64,000 nucleotides of DNA from Platycnemis pennipes (taxonomy: Eukaryota; Arthropoda; Insecta; Odonata; Platycnemididae), in the NCBI GenBank assembly GCA_933228895.1, contig OW121852.1, positions 104,863,544 through 104,927,543 on the forward strand, read 5' to 3'. This document shows, piece by piece, positions 45,639 through 55,485 of the stretch (position 1 is the stretch's first letter; the number at the start of each line of letters is the position of its first letter). Both the position numbers and the translations under genes were made by a program. The notes beneath the pieces were generated by a model that made no database searches, was not told the origin of the DNA, and worked only from the letters and a program-made list of their open reading frames with translations.

Positions 45639-46669
45639 TCTTTCCCCCCACCATACTCAACACTTCTTCGTTTGTCCTCTTCTTTCATCTTACTTTTTTT
45701 ATTCTCTTCCACACTCACATATCTAAAGCTTCTGATCTTTTTTTCCTTCGTTCTTCCTGTGAGAACACATCTCAGGTCCATACAAAGCCACCGCCGGACG
45801 TTTCATTCGCGTGAGATCTTAATTTCCGTCTCCACCCAGATGAGTTATTGGGGCGACGATGGACATTTGTCGGCGGAAATGCCTCATTGTTGTGCTGAAA
45901 CTGTACAATATACGATGCATGAATCATGTGAGTGAATTATAGAATGGCCTTCGCCGTGCATATTCGAACCACTCACCTCAAATGCCTGAGAAGGTGGAAT
46001 GCGAGGGGAATTAATTTTCAACCGCACACTAGACGTCTGAGACCCGCAGCGCGTTTTGTTCCGCAGAATGTTCCGCGATACGTACTGGGAGGGAATTATG
46101 CCGTCTCGCTGAGCTGTAATCAAAAGACTGATGCCACCATTACGTCGCATAGAATGGGTATATCAAAAACACATCTGTGTTAAAAAAAAAGACTCGGAAA
46201 CAACGTAAAAGTGAGTTTTAATTTCCCTCACTAAGTGAAATGTAAGGTTTTGTTCATAGTTCGTAGCTTCTCTGAGCGCAATGAATTTTTTTTTGCTTTC
46301 CTTGTGCACCTCAAATAGGTAGCATTTTTGTTCCCGATGGGGAATGGTTGACATCAGAGGACAAAAAATGCGAACCCGGATGACCATCCGTGAGCATAGT
46401 TTGAACGCGTTTTACCCCGAGTCTTCCTTTACAAAGCGACGTGCTGGACCAAGTTGGGTTGGTTTGCAAAGGAGCTTATGTGCAGTTGGAGAGTCTGCAT
46501 TTTGATAGCAAAATTTGCAATTTCCATGCATTGTTTCTTGTAGCTTCCACGATTTTTCTTTTTTAGAGCATATGAAAAGATACAAGAGGAGTTACTGTTT
46601 TTTACGGTACCAAAATGTTTATTTGCAGGCATAGAATCATGAGGCGTCGCGCTGAGAAGCAATACCACG
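45639..46669. other. Mixed stretch, nothing firm
   Basis: Only short overlapping open frames. No repeat or gene could be supported. Confidence 0.35.
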
Positions 46670-46745
46670 TCTGCAGGTTTAATATGTATCTACACCAATT
46701 TGACTCGCAGAGATTTTACTAAGTAAGCAGTATAAGCGAGACCGT
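46670..46745. repeat. Partial MITE M-like copy
   Basis: CTGCAGGTTTAATATGTATC, ACACCAATTTGACTCGCAG, GATTTTACTAAGTAAGCAG follow the right half of MITE M (compare 50840-50900). Confidence 0.5.
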
Positions 46746-47064
46746 AGGTGTCATTATAATGGGCCTAAGCCATGATCGTCGACCCTTTTCAATCTATTTA
46801 GGAGGACAGCAGGTGGCATACAGGTATTGACAACCCTGCTCTGATGACCGCTCTCATGTTTGGGGGAAGGTATTTATCTCAATGTGAAGTTATTTTGTAG
46901 TCGTCCTTAGGTGACTCAACATTGTTTATTTACCGCTGGAGAAGGTTTTGGGCCCTTAAGTCGGAAGTTTCGTTGTACTGACGAAGGTGGTATTGTACAT
47001 ATATGTGAGTGAAGAGTGGAAGAATTGTTATCGCGATGAAACATAGTTACTGCGTATGATGAGG
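46746..47064. other. Spacer, nothing recognised
   Basis: No supported feature. Confidence 0.3.
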
Positions 47065-47390
47065 ATAGAGTTGGTGAGGTGGCTATAGTACTGGCTTCCC
47101 ATCCCGAGGACCCGGGTTCAATTCCCGTCAGTGGCGGATTTTTCAGTGGTAAATCAATCCCTACTTAAGTGCCTCGTGGAGGGCATTTCAGGTTCAGTAC
47201 CCCGTCCGTCGGATGGGACGTTAAGACATTTCCCCGTGGCGCCTGTCGTTACGAATAGGCTAATGCCGACGCCAGGTTTCTCTCCGTCCTTACCTGAAAA
47301 GTTCCTTCCATTGCCCAATTATCCACCTTTCCTAAACGATGCAAATGACCTCAGCTGTCGGTCGCCTCTCCTGAATAACTAACCAACAGA
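47065..47390 (+). mobile_element. tRNA-derived SINE, family S1 (longest copy)
   Basis: Head with GGTGAGGTGGCTATAG and B box CCCGGGTTCAATTCCCG. The body has CCGTCCGTCGGATGGGACG, GGCGCCTGTCG, TAGGCTAATGCCGACGCC and, near the 3' end, GCAAATGACCTCAGCTGTCG. It defines the body domain shared with the copies at 8745 and 16383. Confidence 0.85.
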
Positions 47391-48184
47391 GCTCTGATGA
47401 AATAACGAAGATAAACCAATCTGTTTAGAATTTCGGATTTTCATATAAAATCGTGATGATGGCGAATCGATTTTATTTACACGGACCGCTGTCGCTCCCA
47501 CGACATCTTTGCTCAAAAATTGTCTCATTAGAACCGCACGACCATTTCCCGCTTGACACTTGGACCGCGACAAGAAACTATGCGCCGGGAAACCAGGGCT
47601 AAATCAGTCTTGTACGGTGCATTTACCTTAACCGGAGAAAATACTTGCCGGTCAATACGGGTCTTTTCTTTGTCAAGTGGATCATCTCTCTGAGTTCGCA
47701 ATTTTTTCTAAGGTATCGTAGTGGTAGCGGAATTAGGTCTTGAGCTTATCCAACTGCTTAGTTTAAATCGCGCTATCTGATGTTACTCAATCCTAAAGTC
47801 CAGCAACTAATCCAGCTCAAGGTCGAGGTTATTTGCTAGTTTGCCAACTTTCCAGTATCGTATGAATAGAAAAAGTATGTTGTATGTATTACGTAGTCGC
47901 TAAATTACTCCGTGAGCTACTAGAATTCCTATTTAACGCATTACTAGTTTGCTAGTAACTCCCAGTAGAACCCAGTGGCCATCGATCAATCACATCACGT
48001 TACAGACGCTATGCGATCTTCTCTTTTTTTAAATTAGTTAATAAAACAGCTGCATAGCACCCACTAGGTCAATGATCGTGTGAAACCTCGTAGTACGGTT
48101 CAAATCATTCTATATTTCGTCCTCAATATCAAGTGGTGGCTAGCATACTAGGTTTTGTGCTGGAATAAGTGTGAAACTGGTTTA
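47391..48184. other. AT-rich stretch, nothing recognised
   Basis: No supported feature. Confidence 0.35.
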
Positions 48185-48280
48185 AAACAGCATCCGTGCC
48201 CTGAGAGGTATTCGAACCTGCGACTGTCTGGTTGACTGACCGTTACTTGACCAACCTGATTTCCGCGGCCGGCTCACACG
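48185..48280 (-). mobile_element. tRNA-like SINE head, family S2
   Basis: The minus strand starts GAGCCGGCCGCGGAAATCAG and GTTGGTCAAGTAACGG, with a B box GCAGGTTCGAATACC. It resembles the head at 34336-34425. Confidence 0.6.
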
Positions 48281-48625
48281 TTCCGTTGATTAACCTGTGC
48301 TGTAAATATTTTTGGGGATGAGATCATATTTGTTTGAAAGTATGGTGAGCGCCTCAAGCAATATTTCACTTCTGCTACTTAAATAATTATTTATTACTTT
48401 ACTACGAAGTCTGTGTAGTGGTGCAAAATGACCTAGCCGTCGACGCACCCCACAATTTTACAACTACCTACCGACAATTAGGCATAAGGTTTATTTTACT
48501 TGCGGGTGATCTTGACATTTAAAGTTTCAAACACAATTAATACCAATTTTATTTTTCATCCGGAGAAATTTTTCCCTTTGAAAAGTATTGTTCCGGCAAT
48601 TTATCTCTGGAATATGGTTGAGCCT
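48281..48625. other. AT-rich spacer
   Basis: No supported feature. Confidence 0.3.
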
Positions 48626-48807
48626 AAATCAAGAAGACCCAAAAAAGTAATTAGTGGTCACAAAAACGACGAATTTAGCTGCTCCTAATGATGTAGCACC
48701 GTTTAAAATAAGTTAATACTAAATCAAGACCAAGTGATTAATGGTAACAAAACTGACGAATTAAGCTGCTCCTACTGATGTAGCATCGTTTAAAATAAGT
48801 TAATACT
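48626..48807. repeat. Two-unit tandem duplication, about 90 bp
   Basis: Unit 1 (48626-48720) and unit 2 (48721-48807) share AAATCAAGA at the start, GCTGCTCCTA-TGATGTAGCA in the middle and CGTTTAAAATAAGTTAATACT at the end. A third partial start (CTCAAGACCAA) follows. Relatively recent local duplication. Confidence 0.85.
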
Positions 48808-49689
48808 AAACTCAAGACCAACAGAAAAAATGTCCGCGGTGGGATTAGTACCAGTAAACTTTGGGTTGCCAAGCCGCCGTTTTTCTGACCAGATTATCGC
48901 GGCCTGAAAAACAGTTAGTGTTGGCCAACTATTTCCTCAACGAAGTCGCAACTTATCGTGTTAATTTCGTGTTGCTCCGGCAGAACGATATGCATTGAAT
49001 ATGTGGGTAAAGTTATTAGGTCATTTCTTAAAATTATGCTGTTAAATTGCTATTTTATTACTAGGTAAGGGCTCTCCTGGATCGTAGCGGTCAAAATGTT
49101 TCGGATAGATGTCGCCTCTCTTCCCGAGCAATGGGCATCGACTGGCTCTCCTGGGGTCAATGTGCGAGGCGTGAAAGTAAAGCGGAAGGCGTTAAGTTTT
49201 TCCTTTCGGGAGCGGGAAGAGAGGAGTTAAGGCTCGAAGTCGGCTGAGTGAGTTGGAGGGTATCAGAGCGGTCAGTGGTTCGACGATCCCCTTCGCTCCG
49301 CCTGAATGGGAATAAGGGTATAACGTCCTGCCGCGTCTTCTTGCAACTCCGATCACAGACGTCTCCTTCAAGTGTGGCCCGCTTCTTTTCTTAACAACAC
49401 GCTTAGCATGAGAGCCAAGTTGAACACAGCTTCGTACGAGTGATGGCCGGATGGGCAATACAATGCGAGTTGCGTTAAATGTGACACCCCATTAATTGAT
49501 GCGCTCCGGTAGTACAGTTGACAGTGTTGTAAACAAGCATCATTCAATTTTCGGCAAAATAGAACAAGTTTTGAAGTATTGTCTCAGATACCCTTGACAT
49601 TTTCAACCTCGCCATCAAGTCAATACTGAAGATTTGATGGCTGTAGTGATTTCTGTGATTGGTTTTTGTTTCGGTTTGAAAGGTTATTG
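48808..49689. other. Mixed stretch with tRNA-like trace
   Basis: 48840-48905 has features of a decayed S2-type SINE head on the minus strand (GGTTGCCAAGCCGCC, ATTATCGCGGCC). The part at 49090-49450 is GC-richer with no domain. Confidence 0.35.
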
Positions 49690-49935
49690 GTTTGACACAC
49701 TTATCTTCTCGATTCTTTCTTCGACAAACCTATTCTTACGAACGTGATTCTAATTTTTCTGTTCCACCTTCACTGCTAGCTCAATAAATATCATACCATG
49801 TCCCCCTTTGCCGTTATTACCACTCACTTTTACTTGCAGGGTTGACTTAACGAGACCATCATGTCAGAAGTTGTGCCCATAAAGTTTTACCACATTATAA
49901 ATTTTTTCTGTATTGATTTATAACATTAAGAAGGT
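49690..49935 (-). mobile_element. LINE family A relic
   Basis: GGTTTGACACACTTATCTTC, TTTCTTCGACAAACCTATTC and GAGACCATCATGTCAGAAG follow the family A 3' portion in minus orientation. Heavily diverged. Confidence 0.5.
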
Positions 49936-50057
49936 ACACTGTGGAATGGTACCCAAAGTGGTATAATTCTTCAGGGTAACGATAGTAAAATAACATACCA
50001 TTGTAAGGATCTCTACGAATGTTTTCGCAAATGTATAAGATAATATTTTGGAAAATC

Positions 50058-50345
50058 ACACTCACTCAGCGATTCAACCCCAAGGTTGGTTTTGATAGGT
50101 GAGGGTAGAGCTCACCCCGTGCTAAGCCAATGGCATGTGAAATTCACACATTCAGGGTAGAGAGGCCAGTTCCTTTCCCTGGGCCTCCTGCGATTTCCTA
50201 CGAAGTTCTGACACGCGGAAACTCTTTCTCGCACTCCGAGGATTTTTCGTTCGGGGGCGTCCAAAGGCTTCACCCGGATTTGAACCCGGGACCCTTCGAT
50301 CAGTAGCCAAGCGCTCTACCTACTAGGCTACCACGCTGCTTTTGG
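50058..50345 (-). mobile_element. tRNA-derived SINE, family S4
   Basis: The minus-strand head AGCAGCGTGGTAGCCTAGTA (A box within), GGTAGAGCGC and TCCCGGGTTCAAATCCGGG (B box) is the best tRNA-like fold in the window. The body (GGAAAGGAACTGGCCTC, GGGTGAGCTCTACCC) runs left to about 50058. The head ends 166 bases before the first nab exon. Confidence 0.8.
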
Positions 50346-50511
50346 AAAATATGCTCCGCGAAATGATTGAAATTCATGGTATTATCAAAATCGATTTCTT
50401 CTAGGCATTTTGTAGTAGATCTAATATATGTATATGTTTGTAGTCATTTTAAACAATTTCATTTGTTGTGACTTCCTGTTCTCATTGCTTCTCTTTCCTA
50501 TGTTTTCACAG

Positions 50512-50613
50512 TTGTCGCCACGTCTGCTCCGGCCAACGAGGCAGAACTCCAGCTTTATAGAGTGATGCAGCGGGCAAGTCTCCTCGCCTACTACGATACC
50601 CTCCTTGAGATGG
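50512..50613 (+). CDS. nab: NAB corepressor, exon with first part of NCD1
   Basis: Encodes VATSAPANEAELQLYRVMQR and then ASLLAYYDTLLEM, the start of the NAB conserved domain 1 (NCD1). NAB proteins are nuclear corepressors; NCD1 mediates binding to EGR/Krox zinc-finger factors and self-association, and NCD2 (not seen here) represses. The acceptor is TTCCTATGTTTTCACAG and the donor is GG/GTAAGT. The exon starts with two bases completing a codon, has 33 full codons, and leaves one base (G) to be joined to GT in the next exon, making Gly. The form LLEM-GGDD is insect-like. The upstream exon is not identified, so the start codon lies elsewhere. A SINE lies just upstream. Confidence 0.93.
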
Positions 50614-50679
50614 GTAAGTGGACATTTCAAGATCGTTACTTTGTCCCGTATTGAGTTAAGATTCTGAATATGGCCCAGC

Positions 50680-50925
50680 CATGTTCTGAAACTCAGCTAC
50701 AGTCTCACGTTGTCTGCTTACGACGTAAAATATCTACTAACAAGGGTTAAATTTGTAAGAGTTGGAAAGGGTGTACATATTCTCCACTCTATTGTCAGAA
50801 GTAGTATACAGCGTAGTAATACCAACTTTGCAGGGTGAATCTGCACACTAATTTGACTCGAAGTAGATCCTTTAGGACGCAAGCAGTAGAAGCTAGACTG
50901 AAGTTCAGATTCTGAATGTAGGTCT
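50680..50925. mobile_element. MITE family M, uninterrupted copy
   Basis: Left terminal part CTCAGCTACAGTCTCACG, TCTGCTTACGACGTAAAATA; right part TTAGGACGCAAGCAGTAGAAG, mirrored. The middle (AGCGTAGTAATACCAACTTT) supplies the empty target site for the LINE at 19762. It lies 67 bases inside the nab intron. Confidence 0.75.
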
Positions 50926-51022
50926 TAGTAAATAGGCCTCCAACTTCCCTTAATTCTGAGCTCAAAACGGACATCCATTGTAGGATATTTCAAGCCTGCC
51001 GCGTGAACGGCGGTGAAATTTA

Positions 51023-51262
51023 CATGAATTGCCATGAGAAAAAATTCACTTGGACCGGAGATCGAACCACGGACCTATGGCTTTCCGGGCCAATGCGTAG
51101 ACCACTACACGCTACCCAGGATCCTTAATTTTAAATTGCCATGGGAATTAAGGATCCTGGGTAGCATAGTGGTCTGCGCTGTGGCGCGGAACGGCAAAGA
51201 TCCGTGGTTCGATTCACGGTCCAGGTGAATTTTTTCTCACGACAATTCATGAGAATGGACCT
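51023..51262. mobile_element. Two tRNA-derived SINEs (family S5) head to head
   Basis: The plus-strand copy (about 51146-51262) has a near-ideal A box TAGCATAGTGG and B box GTGGTTCGATTCACGG, then GGTGAATTTTTTCTCACGAC. The minus-strand copy (51023-51130) mirrors it. Their 20 bp starts (GCTACCCAGGATCC and on) are perfect inverted repeats at 51111-51130 and 51146-51165. Inside the nab intron such a pair would form a strong hairpin in the pre-mRNA. Confidence 0.85.
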
Positions 51263-51269
51263 CCATTGC

Positions 51270-51465
51270 CGAAGAGGGATTCGAACCCGCGATATATGCG
51301 GTAGCAGGCCCGCGTTTTATTTACCCAACTCAGTATCGCGCCCGGCTGTGCCCCTGCCGTTGAGTACCTTCTTGAGCGGTAGTCAGCTGGGCGAATTTTA
51401 TCGGGGGAATTCGAACCCGCGATCTTTGTGGTTGCTGGGCCGCGTTTTATGTAGGCCGGGATTAC
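51270..51465 (-). mobile_element. Two tRNA-like SINE heads, family S2
   Basis: TTCGAACCCGCGAT occurs at about 51280 and 51409, each followed by a CGCGTTTTAT part and a GCCCGGC or GGCCGGG start. On the minus strand these are B box plus 5' head. The second may be a partial duplicate of the first. Confidence 0.6.
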
Positions 51466-51829
51466 GATGAACGTTTTCTGTAGTGACTGAAATGGACGGT
51501 GGTGGTGAACGCTAATGTAGCGGCTCAATTGTTGGTGGTATATCACGATCGTCGGCGGTCCAATATGGCGGCGGGGCGAACACTCACCTCTGGGGTTCGA
51601 ATTGCTGTCAAACCGCTATTTCTTTACTTTTTTCCAAAGACTTTCTAGCGTGAGTAAGGTGTGAACACAGCAAGTAGTGCTGTAAAAATTTCATTGAAAA
51701 AGAACGATTTTCAGTGGCCGAAAAAATTTTTTGAAAAGTGTCACCCTCATCCGAACATTTACCCTCAATTGATTTTCAAGTCACTCGTGATTGGCTGACG
51801 GGAAAGCTAGACCTTGTCAAGCTTTCCTC
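51466..51829. other. Intron sequence, nothing recognised
   Basis: No supported feature beyond possible S2-related debris at the left edge. Confidence 0.3.
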
Positions 51830-52560
51830 AACGTCCTTCGGCGGCTCCGTCATCGTAATTAGCTTCATTGCGTTCCCACTCTTCTAGCTTCAACAGTGCC
51901 ACCGTCCGTTTTCGTCTCGTCAGAAAACGTTCATCGTAATCCCGGCCTTACCCAATCCAGGATCGCGGCCGGCACACGGCTGGGCCGATCTCATCGAGCG
52001 GAAGTCAGCTGTGCGAGGTTTGCCGGTGGTGGGAGAACCTCAATTCCTCCCCGACCTACCTCCCTTCCGAAATGCACGCACGCGTGCTCGCATTCGTCAG
52101 GGATCCCCTCTTCCTCCCCCCGCCTCTACCCATTCCTAAATCACGCCTCTTCCTTCCCGGGCCGTGTTTTGATTATCCTCCCCACTAACCCCGCTGACGC
52201 ATTTGCATGCCAACCCGCACCCCGGCGCGTGTACTCGCCCATCCGGGACCCGACCTTTCCCTTTTCTTTCGCGCACCCATTCCTTCCCCCGCGGGCCATC
52301 GGGGGGAAGGCGGAAGGGACCCTCGATAAATCACCCGACCCCACTCTCGAAGTTACCGTCCACTTCTTGCGAGGGTCGTGGGGGAGGGGGTTGGGAAGCT
52401 GAGACGGCGAATTGACGAGGCTCCTTAAGCCATCGACCCGCCCCAAGGAAGAGTGAGCGTGTGTTCGCAGCTGCAGCGAACACGATTCTCGTCATGGTCG
52501 TCATAGGTTTCAAACATGTCACGCGCTTAAAGGCGCCACAACCGGAAGTAGAGGTGTAAG
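51830..52560. other. GC/CpG-rich block inside nab intron
   Basis: C-rich plus strand (51890-52330), then G-rich (52370-52400). The 168-codon plus-strand frame overlaps open minus-strand frames and has no domain. GGATCGCGGCCGGCACACGG at 51960 resembles an S2 head start. It may be an intronic enhancer or promoter. Confidence 0.4.
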
Positions 52561-54261
52561 GATAGTATTGAAAGGGAAAGGAGAGGAAGCCGCAGATGAC
52601 ATAAGCCTACAATTAACGGAAGGAGCCGGATAGTCCGCGGTTCGCAAAGGCTGAAATGCGTGGTTGATGCGTTTGTTGACATTTGTCATCAAAATTTAAC
52701 TATTATTTCTATTTTTGGCCACTTTTTCCCATTCCGGACCACTGTGCGACGCCTCTGCGCACGGTCATCGGCTGACCGGTCCTCGATAATAGCAGATATC
52801 GCCGCCTCATCTTGCCCCTCCATTCCCCCTTTTTGTATGGTTTAACACTAATTACGATCACCCCGAATCTCCTTGTGCTTTCGCGTGCTCCCCTGTTTGG
52901 AATTACTAAGTCTACGCGTTGTTGTTCCTGTTGGTCCCTTCACGAGCCCTTGGGCGGCGTAGTTCCCAAAATTTTACTTATAATGTATCGTTTGGCCAAT
53001 AGTAAAAGGTCATAGTTGAAGAATATTTTTGTTTAATTCATCCTTTTTTGCCAGTATTTTTTAACTGGCATTCCCGAAGAGGTAAACTGTTTCCTTGATT
53101 AATTTATGAGGCTGTCAGAGTAATCACTCGGCGCCGCCTCGTTACCATTCCCGACTCGCTCGCTACTGTTCCGCGTCAATGGTGCTCCACTCGGTGCCAA
53201 CTCTCACAACAGAGACACGCTGTGTCGGTGTGGTGCTGGACTTGAGGTGCATAAGGTGAGGCTTTGCTTTTATCGTTTGGATCCAGGGAGAATATTTATT
53301 TCATTCTTCGTGGTCGCTCACTCAGTAGAGAAATCTCAATTCAACTCATGTGGGCCCGAAAAGCGATTTCTTTTTAAAATGCTATCCTCTTATGTCCATG
53401 GTGGGTTTGCCGACATTGAGACTAGCGGTTGAAAAAATCTATTGCTTTTTAATGGGTATTAGCTGCAATACACTCGGGGGCTGAAATTGTAAATAAAAGT
53501 AAGTGTTTTGGTAAATTTGCTTAGGCGACTCTTTTCTTACGCGGCATCAATGTTTCGTAAAATTTGGACTTCAGGTTTTCGGATATTTTTCCGTAAGATT
53601 AAGTCATTCTCGAATCACCTGTACAAAAATCCTCTTTTTTTTAAATGTTTGTTTCTCCTGGACAAAAATGAATCCCGTAGATCAGAGAGAGAGGATGATG
53701 ATAGTCCGGGATGGTAGACGATGAGATTAGTAGAGATGATAGACGAAGATAGAGGACAATCAGATACGTGGTCCTGTAGTTAATGAATGAGCATGAGCAA
53801 CTGAAGTGATAATTGACGATTTAGAGTCACGAGAGTCAAGAGAGTTACGTATCGTTGCCCAGACAGCTATTAGTTTATTTGCATTCTAATTATAATTTAA
53901 TAAAGATCTCGAGAGCTCGAAATTCATGTATAATTACAGACATTTTCGCTATTTGAAATAGTACACATCCCTTTAAAACGCAAATCATAATTCGATCTGA
54001 TTGCCGAAAAGTAGTTAATTTGCAGTTAAGTACACTACTGACATGACTAATGTAAGCCTTAGGTGAAATATTTGTGTAAGATTTTTGATGTTTTCAATCC
54101 GCGTGATGATAGGTTATAGTAAGTGTGGTGATGCTTTCTTTCACTTCAAACTGTTGATGCAGTTTTCAACAAGTGGATTATGTAGGGGAATCAATCGCAT
54201 ATCTTGAAGTCATCCCTGGAAATGGCTCGCTAGTTTTCGGAGATAAATGGAGTTTGAATCT
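52561..54261. other. Intron sequence, nothing firm
   Basis: Moderately AT-rich. No repeat or exon was recognised. Confidence 0.35.
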
Positions 54262-54410
54262 CGGTTTGGACAGAGTTCTCAAGATGGCATTCTCAACAAA
54301 ACTCCATATAACAATTGATTTATTCCAAACTTTTACAAACCAGAATAAAATTACAAACTCACGACCCAGGTTTCGGCGCTAAGCACCATCATCAGGTGAA
54401 GTCATAAGGC
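54262..54410 (-). mobile_element. Penelope-like terminal repeat fragment
   Basis: The minus strand carries the hammerhead core, then GTTTGTAATTTTATTCTGG and TGGAATAAATCAATTG, the layout of PLE terminal repeats. No PLE reverse transcriptase or GIY-YIG sequence is nearby. Confidence 0.65.
54359..54399 (-). ncRNA. Hammerhead ribozyme-like motif, type I with minimal stem III
   Basis: Minus-strand order: TCAC (stem I), CTGATGA, an extra T, GGTGC-TTA-GCGCC (stem II, one G-U pair), GAAAC, CTGG loop, GTC (cleavage after C), GTGA (stem I). A-U and C-G pairs close a 2 bp stem III with a four-base loop, as reported for PLE-encoded hammerheads. All core bases are present. The extra T before stem II recurs as an extra base in the related sites at 8.3 and 18.75 kb, so it is a family trait; its effect on self-cleavage is unknown. 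Confidence 0.65.
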
Positions 54411-55210
54411 GAGTCACCTGTATATATACCTACCACAAACTGGACTGGAAGGAGTGGGGAAGAGGGGTGTATTGATGAGAAGGGGGTGGGAGGTAATTAG
54501 GAGGTAGACTCGGATTGTATTGTGGTGGAGGGTGGAGAGATAAGCGGTTCTTTGCAGGGCTAGTGGTAGACCTTGGGTAGAATGGGGGAGGGAGCGTAGG
54601 TAGCGACTGTGTTGAGGATAGGCGAGGAGGCCGGGTACAAATATTCATTTATAACCGAAATCTTCGAGTCATTCAATGCCTTTAATATCTCAAGTTGCTC
54701 AAGAGAATTCAACCTACTTCTGTTATTAGAAATACGTATGTAAAATGTCAACAATAAAATCACTACGATGGTCACAGTCTAAAAGATGCTTCGCGAATTA
54801 GCTCTTGTCGTCGTTATTATGTTTAACAACGACGACAATTGTCAGCAAATCAATTGTCATGATGAATTTCCACAAAGTTACAAGTGAACTTATTTCATTT
54901 AAAACTCCCTATAGTTATTAATTGGCAATCCAAAGGACTCTGGGTTTGGATTTCGAAGGTCCGTATCCCGCGTTCATAACCGTCATTAATACCGCAAGTG
55001 CATTTCTCGTAGCAAATCTCCTAACGTCTATTGAGAAATGAAAGTCCCCACGAAATGACTGGCCAGAGAAACGGTGGCTTAAATCAGGCAGGTTCTCTCG
55101 TACCCCATTCCATGGCCCAAATATTTTCCTACACCCTTCTTAATTTTTCTACTCTGTGAGTTGTGTTCATTGCATGCGCTCTGACCTCTTGTGTGTTTTT
55201 TAATCCCCAG
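54411..55210. other. Intron sequence, G-rich plus strand at 54450-54610
   Basis: GT/GA-rich region followed by AT-rich sequence. A short inverted repeat (TTGTCGTCGTT and inverse, about 54805-54841) is present. No exon seen. Confidence 0.4.
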
Positions 55211-55348
55211 GTGGAGACGACGTCCAGCAACTCTGTGATGCCGGAGAAGAGGAGTTCTTAGAGATCATGGCCCTGGTCGGGATGGCGTCGAAACCCTTGC
55301 ACGTCCGGAGGCTCCAGAAGGCTCTCCAGGAGTGGGTGGGGAACCCTG
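55211..55348 (+). CDS. nab: NAB corepressor, exon with second part of NCD1
   Basis: Encodes [38 protein letters not shown] and QEWVGNP, matching the most conserved stretch of NAB proteins in animals. The acceptor is AATCCCCAG and the donor is CCTG/GTGAGT. The first two bases complete the glycine begun in the previous exon. Forty-five full codons follow, and one base remains for the next exon, so the exon is symmetric. Together the two exons give about 80 residues, the usual NCD1 length. NCD1 acts in the nucleus by binding EGR-type and related zinc-finger proteins. The next exon was not found in the remaining 8.6 kb. Confidence 0.95.
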
Positions 55349-55389
55349 GTGAGTCCTCAACAGAATTCATCCGTTATCAAGCTGCTAAT

Positions 55390-55485
55390 TACATCTAAAT
55401 CTACATAATACCCTGCAATTCACCATAAAGGTGTGTGGCATGGGGTGAATTCTCACCAAACATGCACTACTACATCTTTGGCGCA
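55390..55485 (-). repeat. LINE family B, subfamily I 3'-end fragment
   Basis: ATCTAAATCTACATAATACCC, CACCATAAAGGTGTGTGGC and TTCTCACCAAACATGCACTAC lie 42 bases after the nab exon donor. 5'-truncated to under 100 bases. Confidence 0.85.

Larger units (their letters stand above)
50614..55210 (+). other. nab: nab intron between the two NCD1 exons
   Basis: A 4597-base intron with GTAAGT donor and TTTTTTAATCCCCAG acceptor. It is crowded with insertions: MITE M, a facing SINE pair, S2 heads, a CpG-rich block and a PLE terminal repeat. There are no other convincing exons. Confidence 0.85.

Noticed and set aside
50265..50340. tRNA gene on the minus strand
   Set aside because: A and B boxes are good, but it is followed by a non-tRNA body typical of a SINE, and the anticodon and acceptor arms do not close convincingly.
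50421..50630. 69-codon minus-strand frame over the first nab exon
   Set aside because: It is the antisense shadow of the well supported plus-strand exon.
51896..52402. 168-codon plus-strand frame in the nab intron
   Set aside because: Proline- and arginine-rich product of a C-rich block; overlapping minus-strand frames; no splice or homology support for a NAB exon.
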